This document shows positions 46,270 through 53,079 of a DNA stretch of 64,000 bases, one piece after another. This DNA is from Candidatus Nitrospira neomarina (lineage in GTDB: Bacteria; Nitrospirota; Nitrospiria; Nitrospirales; UBA8639). The stretch covers positions 1,364,001 through 1,428,000 of the forward strand of contig NZ_CP116968.1 in assembly GCF_032051675.1 (NCBI RefSeq), in the 5' to 3' direction. Made by a program: the position numbers and the translations under genes. The notes beneath the pieces are model-generated. The model saw nothing but the letters and a program-made list of their open reading frames with translations. It was not told the DNA's origin and did no database searches. The number at the start of each line of letters is the position of its first letter. Within the stretch, counting starts at the first letter, position 1.

Positions 46270-46625
46270 AGATCAAACTCGATGAAAACCTCCCTGTCCG
46301 GCTGGCTCGTACCCTGCAGAAACTAGGACATGATACGGATACCGTTTCCGAAGAAGGCTTGACTGGACGGAGTGACCTTCACATATGGGAGGCCGCTCAA
46401 GAAGCAGAACGATTTCTGATCACACAAGATCTGGATTTTTCGGATACCCGTCGATTTTCCCCCGGCTCCCATTACGGGATTTTATTGGTTCGACTGCGTG
46501 ACCCTGGACGAAACGCACTCCTGAAACGGGTGCAGGATATCTTTCAAACCGAGGCCGTGGAGAATTGGAAACACTGCTTGTGGTCGTCACCGATCGAAAG
46601 TTACGGGTGCGGTCTCCCAATATAA
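46266..46625 (+). CDS. DUF5615 PIN-like toxin, frameshifted near the C-terminus
   Basis: A protein of 119 residues starting with GTG overlapping the antitoxin stop. The PIN-like (Mut7-C) marks are present: MKIKLDENLPVRLARTL, EEGLTGRSDLHIW and FLITQDLDFSDTRRF, which carry the acidic metal-site residues. The last part in this frame (ENWKHCLWSSPIESYGCG) does not fit the family. Shifting frame at about 46579 yields VVVTDRKLRVRSP, the normal family ending, and stops at 46633. A single base appears to be missing. The acidic core is unaffected, so activity could remain; a sequencing error is also possible. Confidence 0.75.
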   Translation: MKIKLDENLPVRLARTLQKLGHDTDTVSEEGLTGRSDLHIWEAAQEAERFLITQDLDFSDTRRFSPGSHYGILLVRLRDPGRNALLKRVQDIFQTEAVENWKHCLWSSPIESYGCGLPI

Positions 46626-46672
46626 GTGGATAATCAGGGCAACCACAATCTGGGCCATCAAAAGGTTGAAAC

Positions 46673-46939
46673 ATGATGGAAGTGATTACCCGCCAAACAG
46701 TCGTCGATAAGCTTGCAGCCTACCTACGACATGAGCTAGCACTTCCCACTCTCGTCACATGGGCAGAAACAGCCCTCATGGAAGGCGAATTTGAACCCCA
46801 ACATTTCGGAGAAATTCGAGACGCGGTGGCAAGGTTGGGAGTGGCGGATGTACGCGCCTTTGGCCTGACATGGGAAGACTGCGAACAATTATTTCAGCAA
46901 TTAGGCTATTCAGCCCGTGTCCACATCCAAGCCACCTGA
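46673..46939 (+). CDS. Small helical protein of unknown function
   Basis: This 88-residue protein (ITRQTVVDKLAAYLRHEL, VTWAETALMEGEFE, FGEIRDAVARLGVADVRAFG, WEDCEQLFQQLGY) is acidic, helical and has no signal peptide. Similar short proteins with a WAE.ALMEGEF-like pattern are found beside toxin-antitoxin loci, but I know no function. It starts 40 bp after the repaired end of the DUF5615 gene and may share its transcript. The start can be either of two adjacent ATG codons, neither with a strong ribosome binding site. Confidence 0.55.
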   Translation: MMEVITRQTVVDKLAAYLRHELALPTLVTWAETALMEGEFEPQHFGEIRDAVARLGVADVRAFGLTWEDCEQLFQQLGYSARVHIQAT

Positions 46940-47034
46940 CGGAACCCATTCACACCAAAATTCTCAACCCCATTGGCCGCACCAGCAATATCGAGAATCC
47001 CTCTTCCTTCCCACATTCTCCCCCCGGCATTGTC

Positions 47035-47090
47035 ATCCTGATCCATTCGACTTCGCTCAGGACAAGGGCCTGCGAAGGATCTGAGCCCAG
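47035..47090 (-). repeat. Short intergenic repeat of the TCCTGAGCGAAGTCGAATGG type
   Basis: On the minus strand this reads GGCCCTTGTCCTGAGCGAAG and TCGAATGGATCAGGATGACA, a sequence class seen between genes in many unrelated bacteria. It lies upstream of repeat copy g. Confidence 0.6.
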
Positions 47091-47197
47091 CCAATCCCGT
47101 ACACCGAAACCCGACGGCGCGAAAAGGTCCACCTTCCCACCACCTTTAAGTCAGACAACCGGGCGAACGCACCAATCAACAAGCGGCCCATTGACCC

Positions 47198-47385
47198 GAC
47201 GCCTGCCGGCTGGCCCTAGGGAGAGACGCTCTTCGCATTTAGCGGACCTTGTCTGAGCGGAGCGAGTTGGGCCGCTCTTCTCCGATTAGCGTCCCTCCCT
47301 TCCGATGAGGCCAGACGGGGCGTCAATGGTTTTGGGTCCTTTTGCCGAAACAAAAGGACCTCGCCGCACGGGGGCGAAACCCCGG
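47198..47385 (+). repeat. 188-bp structured repeat, copy g
   Basis: Preceded by the conserved flank (CAACCGGGCGAACGCACCAA, then CCCATTGACC). Small hairpins GTCCTTTT/AAAAGGAC and CGGGGGCGAAACCCCGG. It separates the DUF433/DUF5615 group from the YfdX-like gene. Confidence 0.9.
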
Positions 47386-47502
47386 CAACAACCCCGGAAG
47401 CTCTGAACTAGAAAGAAACACACCAGGCAAGTGCACAAAGAATCGTGACCCTATTAACTCGGGCCTTCTTCCACGGCAAGACGGGAGACAACAGCGCCAG
47501 AC

Positions 47503-48375
47503 TTAGAACCACAACTCCACGATTTTCCTCCAGGCCAGAAATTGGCGACCCACTCTCTGCATCAAGGTGGGGTCCTTGTTTTCCAGCGCCGTATCCAGGC
47601 GGGCAATTTCTCGTTGGAGTGTGTGTACCCCTTGAGTGTAAGGTGTGGCCCTCGGATCTTTTTCCCACTGGACTAAACCATGTTTGACATTGACGACAGT
47701 GAGACGGGCGCTGGGGTACAGTCCGTTTTGAATAAAATTTTTGGCCAAGGCTAGGTTGTCATAAATAATGAGGCGCGGGTCAGTGTTGACGCTTTCTTCC
47801 ACAATGGCCCCTTGAAAGATTTCTTCTAAGGCGTGTTGAGACTTCTCATAGCGTTTATTGGAAAGTTCCTGTTTCGCGTTCCTGAGGGCCGCCGCAAGGT
47901 TTCGGAGGTCAACGGAAAAATCGAGTTTCACGATGCCGGCATACGTCTGTTTGATATCAAATGACTGCAGGTGGCGATACACGGTGTCATACTCGCTGAG
48001 AAGAAAGAGGTCATCCAACACAGGCACGTAATAGTGTTTGTTCGCATTCCGTGAGGTAAAGGTCACCTTTCCATACTTAAATGTGGAGTCGATCTTCATC
48101 GAAGGCAGGTCACGTGTGAGCTGACCAGCCAGCGCTTCGGCCTGTTCGATATGGTGGAGGGCGTCGTCCGGCAGATTGATATCCAGTGCTAAATACGCAA
48201 TATTAATATGGCCCATCATTTTATGGACTTCCATACCCGTAGCAGTCCTGTTCTGTGCCAGGGGTGACACTGCCGCCGATTCCACAGGATCTTGGGGGCC
48301 TGGTGTTGCTCCATAGGCGGGTTGCCCACAGATGAGGAAGCCCAGCGCAACCATAAGGCATAATTTCTTCATCAT
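47503..48375 (-). CDS. YfdX-like periplasmic protein
   Basis: This 290-residue protein has a signal peptide (LCLMVALGFLICGQPAYG) and a helical body. The pattern HKMMGHINIAYLALDINLPDDALHHIEQAEALAGQL (quoted in parts: AYLALDINLPDDALHHI and QAEALAGQL), then AALRNAKQELSNKRYEKSQ and IIYDNLALAKNF, resembles YfdX proteins: periplasmic helical proteins found in acid- and heat-stress loci. It is the only minus-strand gene between 39.5 kb and the window end with support. The region to its right (48376-48661) is shared with a divergent gene. Family assignment is by pattern and fairly likely. Confidence 0.65.
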   Translation of the reverse strand: MMKKLCLMVALGFLICGQPAYGATPGPQDPVESAAVSPLAQNRTATGMEVHKMMGHINIAYLALDINLPDDALHHIEQAEALAGQLTRDLPSMKIDSTFKYGKVTFTSRNANKHYYVPVLDDLFLLSEYDTVYRHLQSFDIKQTYAGIVKLDFSVDLRNLAAALRNAKQELSNKRYEKSQHALEEIFQGAIVEESVNTDPRLIIYDNLALAKNFIQNGLYPSARLTVVNVKHGLVQWEKDPRATPYTQGVHTLQREIARLDTALENKDPTLMQRVGRQFLAWRKIVELWF

Positions 48376-48661
48376 AACAACGTTCGTTGAGGATAAATTT
48401 TACGCAGTTCAGCAAGGCAGCCGGTAAAGCGCTGTGCCCCACCCGCTGGACCCGGCATCATCACAGTCTCCCTCTCTAAACACAGATCCACCTTAGCATG
48501 TGAACATTTCCAGGACGACATTCTACAGGTGACAAAACTCCCCGGCAGGGGCAAGAACATATACACCAAAAGCCGGTCCCAATGCGTTAGTATCAATCAT
48601 CCCACGTCGGTGACCAACGAAAGCCTCATTTACAGTGTTGAAATAGAAAGGAAGTGAAACC

Positions 48662-49924
48662 ATGGTAGATCGATTACAATTTTTATTAGGACGTCTCGGC
48701 GAGCGGCTATGGGTCAAACCACTCATTATGGTCGTGCTATCCGTAGCGGCCGCCTTTCTTGCCAGCGCGGCGGACCATACAGAACTTGGCAAAATTGTTC
48801 CGGAAATATCTGTAGATTCAATTGAGACGCTTTTAAAGGTTATTTCTGCCAGCATGTTGGTGATCGCCACCTTCTCTGTGGCTTCGATGGTCTCCGCCTT
48901 TGCCTCCGCCGGCAGTACAGCGACTCCACGGACCTTTCCTCTTGTAATAGCTGACGACGTTTCCCAAAACGCACTCTCGACTTTTATCGGCGCCTTTATC
49001 TTCGGCATTGTCGCACTCATTGCCCTCAAAAATGGCTTGTACGATAAAGCGGGGCTTTTCGTCTTATTTAGTCTGACGTTAGTCGTATTTGCCATCGTCA
49101 TCGTGATATTTGTGAAATGGGTCGATAACATTGCCCGGCTTGGGCGCCTGGGGACCACCATCGATAAAGTTGAAAAAGCGGCGAAACACGCCTTGCAACG
49201 ACGCCAGTGCGCTCCGAATTTAGGCGGAGTTCCTGTCGGCCAGACCCGGGAGAAGGGGCAGGCCATTTATTCAGAATCAATCGGGTATGTCCACCGTATT
49301 GATGTTCCCGCATTGCAGACATGTGCCGAAAAAGCCGATGCCCGTATCACCGTCTCGGCCTTACCGGGGACATTCGCTGCTCCGGGTAGGGCACTGGCCT
49401 ATGTGACCCCGTCGCCCAGTCGTTTGTCAGAAGATGACACCAAGAAAATAGCCAAGGCATTTTTGATTGGCCAGGACAGGACATTCGACGAGGATCCACG
49501 ATTTGGTCTGATCGTGTTATCTGAAATTGCCAGTCGGGCATTGTCCCCTGCCGTCAATGATCCCGGGACTGCCATCGACATTATTGGCACGCTGGTGCGG
49601 CTGTTTGCGCTTTGGGGAAAACCTTGTGAAGAGGGAGATATTTCCCCCCCAAAATATGACCGCGTGGAAGTGCCCGAAATATCCCTCAACGATATGTTTG
49701 ATGACGCTTTTTCGGCAATTGCCCGTGACGGAGCCGGCACGGTTGAAGTTTCCATGCGCCTCCTGAAAGCCCTGGAGTCGTTGACCTTTGCTGGTGATGT
49801 CACAATGCGAGCCGTCGCAAAACATCATGCCAATTTGGCACTGGGAAGAGCTGAGGCTGCCCTGACGTTTCCACAAGATGTGCAAAATGTACGGATATTG
49901 GCCAGCTTCGCTCAAGTCGGTTAA
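48662..49924 (+). CDS. DUF2254 membrane protein
   Basis: This 420-residue protein has AGGAAG seven bases before its ATG. Four hydrophobic segments lie in the first 170 residues (PLIMVVLSVAAAFLAS; VISASMLVIATFSVASMVSAF; LSTFIGAFIFGIVALIAL; AGLFVLFSLTLVVFAIVIVI), followed by a soluble half with QAIYSESIGYVHRID, RTFDEDPRFGLIVLSEIASRALSPAVNDPGTA (cut here to FGLIVLSEIASRALS and PAVNDPGTA) and ARDGAGTVEVSMRLL. These are DUF2254 marks. The family is a predicted inner-membrane protein without a known function. Confidence 0.85.
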   Translation: MVDRLQFLLGRLGERLWVKPLIMVVLSVAAAFLASAADHTELGKIVPEISVDSIETLLKVISASMLVIATFSVASMVSAFASAGSTATPRTFPLVIADDVSQNALSTFIGAFIFGIVALIALKNGLYDKAGLFVLFSLTLVVFAIVIVIFVKWVDNIARLGRLGTTIDKVEKAAKHALQRRQCAPNLGGVPVGQTREKGQAIYSESIGYVHRIDVPALQTCAEKADARITVSALPGTFAAPGRALAYVTPSPSRLSEDDTKKIAKAFLIGQDRTFDEDPRFGLIVLSEIASRALSPAVNDPGTAIDIIGTLVRLFALWGKPCEEGDISPPKYDRVEVPEISLNDMFDDAFSAIARDGAGTVEVSMRLLKALESLTFAGDVTMRAVAKHHANLALGRAEAALTFPQDVQNVRILASFAQVG

Positions 49925-50072
49925 ATCCTCAAACCTCCCTCAAAGCGAAGCTTGAAGGTCTTGGCATCCGGAGGGCACCCATAGATCTCGCTCGGCCTGT
50001 AGCATGGCATCTCTTCACCACCTACAGGCCGGACGACCGGGCTGACGTACAAATCAACCGGCGGACCGTGTC

Positions 50073-50112
50073 TGAGCCCTTCAGCGTTGGCTCAGGATAA
50101 ACTCCGCGAGTT
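50073..50112 (+). repeat. Short repeat shared with 51234-51282
   Basis: GAGCCCTTCAGCGTTGGCTC then AGGATAAACTCCGCGAGTTT; the second copy at 51234 differs at a few bases. Both stand directly before a copy of the 188-bp repeat. Confidence 0.7.
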
Positions 50113-50163
50113 TGACTCCCACCCACATGGGAATCCTATAAAGATTTCTCTCCTTCTTTGTCC

Positions 50164-50382
50164 GACGCCTGCCGGCTGGCCCCAGGGAGGGACGCTCTTA
50201 GCATTGAGCGGCCCGTGTTTGTGCCCGGCGAGTTGGTCCGCTCCTCTCAGGTTAGCGTCCCTCCCCCTTCAATGAGGCCAGACGGAGCGTCTTATGGCAA
50301 GGTGCGTATCGCGGAGCGCGACCTTTGTTTGGAGACTTTTTCCGAAACAAAAGTGGCTCGTCGTTCGGGGGCGAAACCCCGG
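50164..50382 (+). repeat. 188-bp structured repeat, copy h, with an insertion
   Basis: 219 bp. About 31 extra bases lie after the outer arm (GACGGAGCGTC), replacing the CAATGGTTTTGG link and spoiling the first small hairpin. The central hairpin is covariant (GCGGCCC loop variant with GTTGGTCCGC). Confidence 0.85.
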
Positions 50383-50395
50383 CTGTATAAAATTC

Positions 50396-50422
50396 TGTAC
50401 TTTAGTCAATGGGTTGGGTACA
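50396..50422 (+). promoter_or_regulatory. TGTAC-N17-GTACA motif before the DUF2281/PemK pair
   Basis: Perfect TGTAC and GTACA arms with 17 bp between, preceded by TATAAAATTC. It lies 45 bp before the antitoxin start codon. Confidence 0.5.
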
Positions 50423-50467
50423 TTTGTCATACAACGTATCCCTTACAGAGCAAATGAGGAGCACGCC

Positions 50468-50668
50468 ATGTCAACGGCTGAACAAATCATGCGAGAAATT
50501 CAAAAGCTTCCCGAACCTTTGGCGAAGGAAGTCTTAGATTTCATCGGGTACATTGAATTGAAACATGGTCTCAAAGACAGACTAGCTGAGGAACTCAAGC
50601 TCGCTCAGACTCCGGCCATGAAAAATGTCTGGGACAATTCTGAGGATGAGGTTTGGAATGACATGTAG
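50468..50668 (+). CDS. DUF2281-type antitoxin
   Basis: A 66-residue protein from ATG 50468 with GAGGAG upstream. Sequence MSTAEQIMREIQKLPEPLA, then EVLDFIGYIELKHG and a short acidic tail, is typical of DUF2281 antitoxins that pair with PIN or PemK toxins. The frame is open upstream through repeat copy h but without protein character. The toxin gene begins inside its last codons, so they are translationally coupled. Confidence 0.75.
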   Translation: MSTAEQIMREIQKLPEPLAKEVLDFIGYIELKHGLKDRLAEELKLAQTPAMKNVWDNSEDEVWNDM

Positions 50669-50994
50669 CGCCTATGACCTTGTTCTGATTCCCTTTCCTT
50701 ATGCTGATTTAAGTTCATCCAAAAAGCGTCCGGTCCTCGTCCTGACAGCACCCGATCACCATGGCGATTTTTATTGCCTTGGCCGTTACAACTGTCCCTC
50801 AAGAAGAACCTGCCATCCCATTAATTGCAATGGATATCGAAGATGGTAATCTGCCCAAACCCAGTTGGATACGAGTGGATAAGGTATTTACCCTCTCAGA
50901 CCAAAACATCGTCAAGCATATCGGAAAGATCAAAACGGCATGCATGGAAAAGGTCCTAAAAAGTCTATGCAGTATTGTCGGTTATGCTAAATGA
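50658..50994 (+). pseudogene. PemK/MazF-type toxin, frameshifted in a T run
   Basis: The first part (SAYDLVLIPFPYADLSSSKK then RPVLVLTAPDHHGDF) is the N-terminus of PemK/MazF mRNA interferases. At the T run 50768-50772 the frame changes, and the protein continues one frame over as IALAVTTVPQEEPAIPL, SWIRVDKVFTLSDQNIVKH and KSLCSIVGYAK to 50994. One T too many explains the break exactly. In the assembled sequence the toxin is cut to about 60 residues plus an out-of-frame tail and should be inactive; a homopolymer sequencing error is the main alternative. Confidence 0.85.
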
Positions 50995-51078
50995 CGCCCT
51001 ACCCGCAAACGTCTTCTCACTCCATCCTCGCCCTGAGCCTTCCTTCCTTTTATGCAAACCCTCCTTTTTTCTTCAACC

Positions 51079-51150
51079 GACGCCTGCCGACTGGCCCCAG
51101 GGAGGGACGCTCTTAGCATTGAGCGGCCCGTGTTTGTGCCCGGCGACTTA
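51079..51150 (+). repeat. 188-bp structured repeat, truncated copy i
   Basis: Only the first part is present, to the central motif CCCGGCGACTTAGCCCG. The sequence then runs into other intergenic repeat-like DNA (GTGGCATGGCCGAGCAGTGC), a form of which also occurs near 52245. Confidence 0.75.
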
Positions 51151-51233
51151 GCCCGAAATCTCCCGATGGTGTACCCTGGCCGGGTGGCATGGCCGAGCAG
51201 TGCAACCGGCCCCGGAGAAAAGGCGGGCACTGC

Positions 51234-51282
51234 TTGAGCCCTTCGACGTTGACTCAGGATAAACTCCGCGAGTTGGACCACC
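51234..51282 (+). repeat. Second copy of the short repeat at 50073-50112
   Basis: TTGAGCCCTTCGACGTTGAC then TCAGGATAAACTCCGCGAGT. It lies between repeat copies i and j. Confidence 0.7.
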
Positions 51283-51320
51283 GTCCGTGGGTTTGCCTCA
51301 ATACGCTTTCATCTTGTGCC

Positions 51321-51508
51321 GACGCCTGCCGGCTGGCCCCAGGGGGGGACGCTCTTAGCATTTAGCGGACCTTGTTTGAGCGGAGCGAGTTGGGCCGCTC
51401 TTCAAAGGTTAGCGTCCCTCCCCTCCAATAAAACCAGACGGGGCGTCAATGGTTTTGGCCACTTTCGCCGAAACAACAGTGGCTCGTCGCTCGGGGTCGA
51501 AACCCCGG
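51321..51508 (+). repeat. 188-bp structured repeat, copy j
   Basis: Exact 188-bp length. The first small hairpin is of the CCACTTT/CAGTGG kind with CAACAGTGG on the right arm, and the last is TCGGGGTCGAAACCCCGG. It precedes the RelE-type pair. Confidence 0.88.
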
Positions 51509-51661
51509 CATCCTATGCCAGCCCCCTCAACATTCTGTCCTTGGATTTCTTCCTATATTTCCCACAAAATCCTCATAGATACTCGAGAAACCTTCAAGTA
51601 CAATAAACGCATGAAGCCCAGACCGTCCGCCTATTGTCCCAAAGGCTAGAGGGAGGAAACG

Positions 51662-51880
51662 ATGAAAGACATTCTAGAGATCAAACAGATGTCTCGCGAG
51701 GAAAAGCTCCGAATCATGGAAGCCCTTTGGGAAGACCTGTCAAGCGAAGACCAATCGCTTCAATCTCCTGCATGGCATAAATCGTTATTACAAGAAACAG
51801 AACAGAGGGTTCAAGCGGGACAGGAGAAAATTCATGACTGGAAGGAAGCAAAAAAGGAACTTCGGAAACGATTTGAATGA
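51662..51880 (+). CDS. Addiction-module antitoxin (CHP02574 type)
   Basis: This 72-residue protein opens with a helix motif of the family (LEIKQMSREEKLRIMEALWE, then DLSSED) and has SPAWHKSLLQETEQRVQAG followed by a basic helical tail. CHP02574 proteins are the antitoxins of RelE/ParE-like toxins, and that gene follows with a 4-bp ATGA overlap. GAGGGAGG lies about eight bases before the ATG. Confidence 0.85.
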   Translation: MKDILEIKQMSREEKLRIMEALWEDLSSEDQSLQSPAWHKSLLQETEQRVQAGQEKIHDWKEAKKELRKRFE

Positions 51881-52170
51881 AGATCAGGATATTGGGCTCT
51901 GCCCTGGAGGACCTTCATTCAGGGCGGCAATTTTATGAAAACCAAGCAGAAGGAGTCGGCGAGTATTTCTTTGATGCCGTATTTGCAGACATCGACTCCT
52001 TGGCATTGTATGCTGGAATTCACCAGAAGTTTTTTGGATATCACCGCTTGTTGGCCAGAAGATTCCCATACGCCATTTATTACAAAATGGCTGATCCTAA
52101 CACCGTAATCGTGCAAAGGGTTTTGGACCTGCGTCAACATCCCCAAAAGATTAAAACCGCCTTGACCTAA
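51877..52170 (+). CDS. RelE/ParE-type toxin
   Basis: This 97-residue protein has the superfamily fold marks: MKIRILGSALEDLHSGRQFY at the N-terminus, VGEYFFDAVFADIDSLALY, FFGYHRLLARRFPYAIYYK and a C-terminal VLDLRQHPQKI. The order beta-alpha-alpha-beta and the basic residues around HRLLARRFP are normal for this group. It appears intact, in contrast to three other toxins in this region. Whether the target is mRNA on the ribosome or gyrase cannot be told. Confidence 0.85.
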   Translation: MKIRILGSALEDLHSGRQFYENQAEGVGEYFFDAVFADIDSLALYAGIHQKFFGYHRLLARRFPYAIYYKMADPNTVIVQRVLDLRQHPQKIKTALT

Positions 52171-52358
52171 CACCCTGGATTGGCTCGCCTTCCCACCTTC
52201 GTCCTCAGGCATCCACCTTCGGAACCTATCTTTGCATGAGTCCCCCAGGCCTGGTGGCAGGGTCGAGCCGTGCAACCGGCTCCAACCTTCTCTCCCCCGT
52301 CATTACTCCGGCCCCCGCTCTCTCATATGAAGTCCCTGAAGTTCATGTTTTGCCTTCC

Positions 52359-52546
52359 GACGCCTGCCGGCTGGCCCCAGGGAGGGATGCTCTTATCCGT
52401 TGCGGACCTTGTTTGAGCCCTGCGAGTTGGGCCGCTCTTCACAAAGTTAGCATCCCTCCCCTCCCAGAAAGCCAGACGGGGCGTCAATGGTTTTGGGTCC
52501 TTTTGCCGAAACAAAAGGACCTCGCCGTACGGGGGCGAGACCCCGT
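52359..52546 (+). repeat. 188-bp structured repeat, copy k
   Basis: The last copy. The small hairpins are GTCCTTTT/AAAAGGAC and ACGGGG-GCGAGA-CCCCGT; the second shows a compensating change of the outermost pair against the usual CCGGGG/CCCCGG. Confidence 0.9.
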
Positions 52547-52723
52547 CCCTCCCTCTTGAAATCTCAATGCCCCCTCGCGACCAAAACCTGGAACAATCCC
52601 AAAAAAGATATTTAGCTGGGAATTTTCCCATTTTCAGTCCTAAGAATTGAGGCCATACCCTCGAAACTTCGCGGCAGAAGTTCAAAAGTTTCACGCCCAC
52701 AATATTTTTTAAATTTCACCTTC

Positions 52724-52739
52724 GATTCTCCGGAGAATC
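52724..52739. promoter_or_regulatory. Perfect 16-bp palindrome upstream of hsdR
   Basis: GATTCTCCGGAGAATC is its own reverse complement. It may be an operator for the restriction-modification operon; no controller gene is seen in the window. Confidence 0.4.
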
Positions 52740-52830
52740 TTGTGAGAAAAATTATTCTCTAACTAAATTGAATCAGATCTCCCCCATTTTTGTAAAACAA
52801 ACCTAACGCCCTCAATCCGAAAGTTTTTTC

Positions 52831-52857
52831 TGTACTTAAATGGATGGCTGAGGTACA
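52831..52857 (+). promoter_or_regulatory. TGTAC-N17-GTACA motif upstream of hsdR
   Basis: Same arms and same 17-bp spacing as the sites in front of the toxin-antitoxin modules, here about 220 bp before hsdR, with TTTTTTC before the left arm. Confidence 0.45.
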
Positions 52858-53079
52858 TTTCTGGATACCTGAATTCATCGTGCCCAACACATTGGCCATT
52901 ACCTGAATAACCCCCAAACAGGTTTATGCCCACGCCTGAAGACCAGACTAACAAACCAATTATTGTTCTCCCTATCCTCGTGAGATACTTTCTCACAAAA
53001 AATTGGTATTCTTCGGCGGGGAGTTTAGAACTGTGCATTTTCTCTAAATCCAACGCACTATTCTGCAACGATCTAGGCG

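Larger units (their letters stand above)
52547..53079. other. AT-rich upstream region of the defence operon
   Basis: About 530 bp, clearly richer in A and T than its surroundings. It holds a perfect 16-bp palindrome (52724-52739), another short inverted repeat GAGAA/TTCTC (about 52743-52758), a TGTAC-N17-GTACA site and a hairpin GTGAGA/TCTCAC (52980-52996). No gene is convincing: the minus-strand frame 53068-52763 lacks a clear ribosome binding site and starts with TTG. Confidence 0.5.

Noticed and set aside
39611-52546. Calling the 188-bp repeats true integron attC sites
   Set aside because: Orientation and folding fit, but the attC core sequences are not at the outer ends and no integron integrase is in the window. 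Kept only as a hypothesis in the findings.
52763-53068. Minus-strand open frame of 101 codons before hsdR
   Set aside because: TTG start without a ribosome binding site. It overlaps the TGTAC-N17-GTACA motif and the operon leader, and no family is recognisable.
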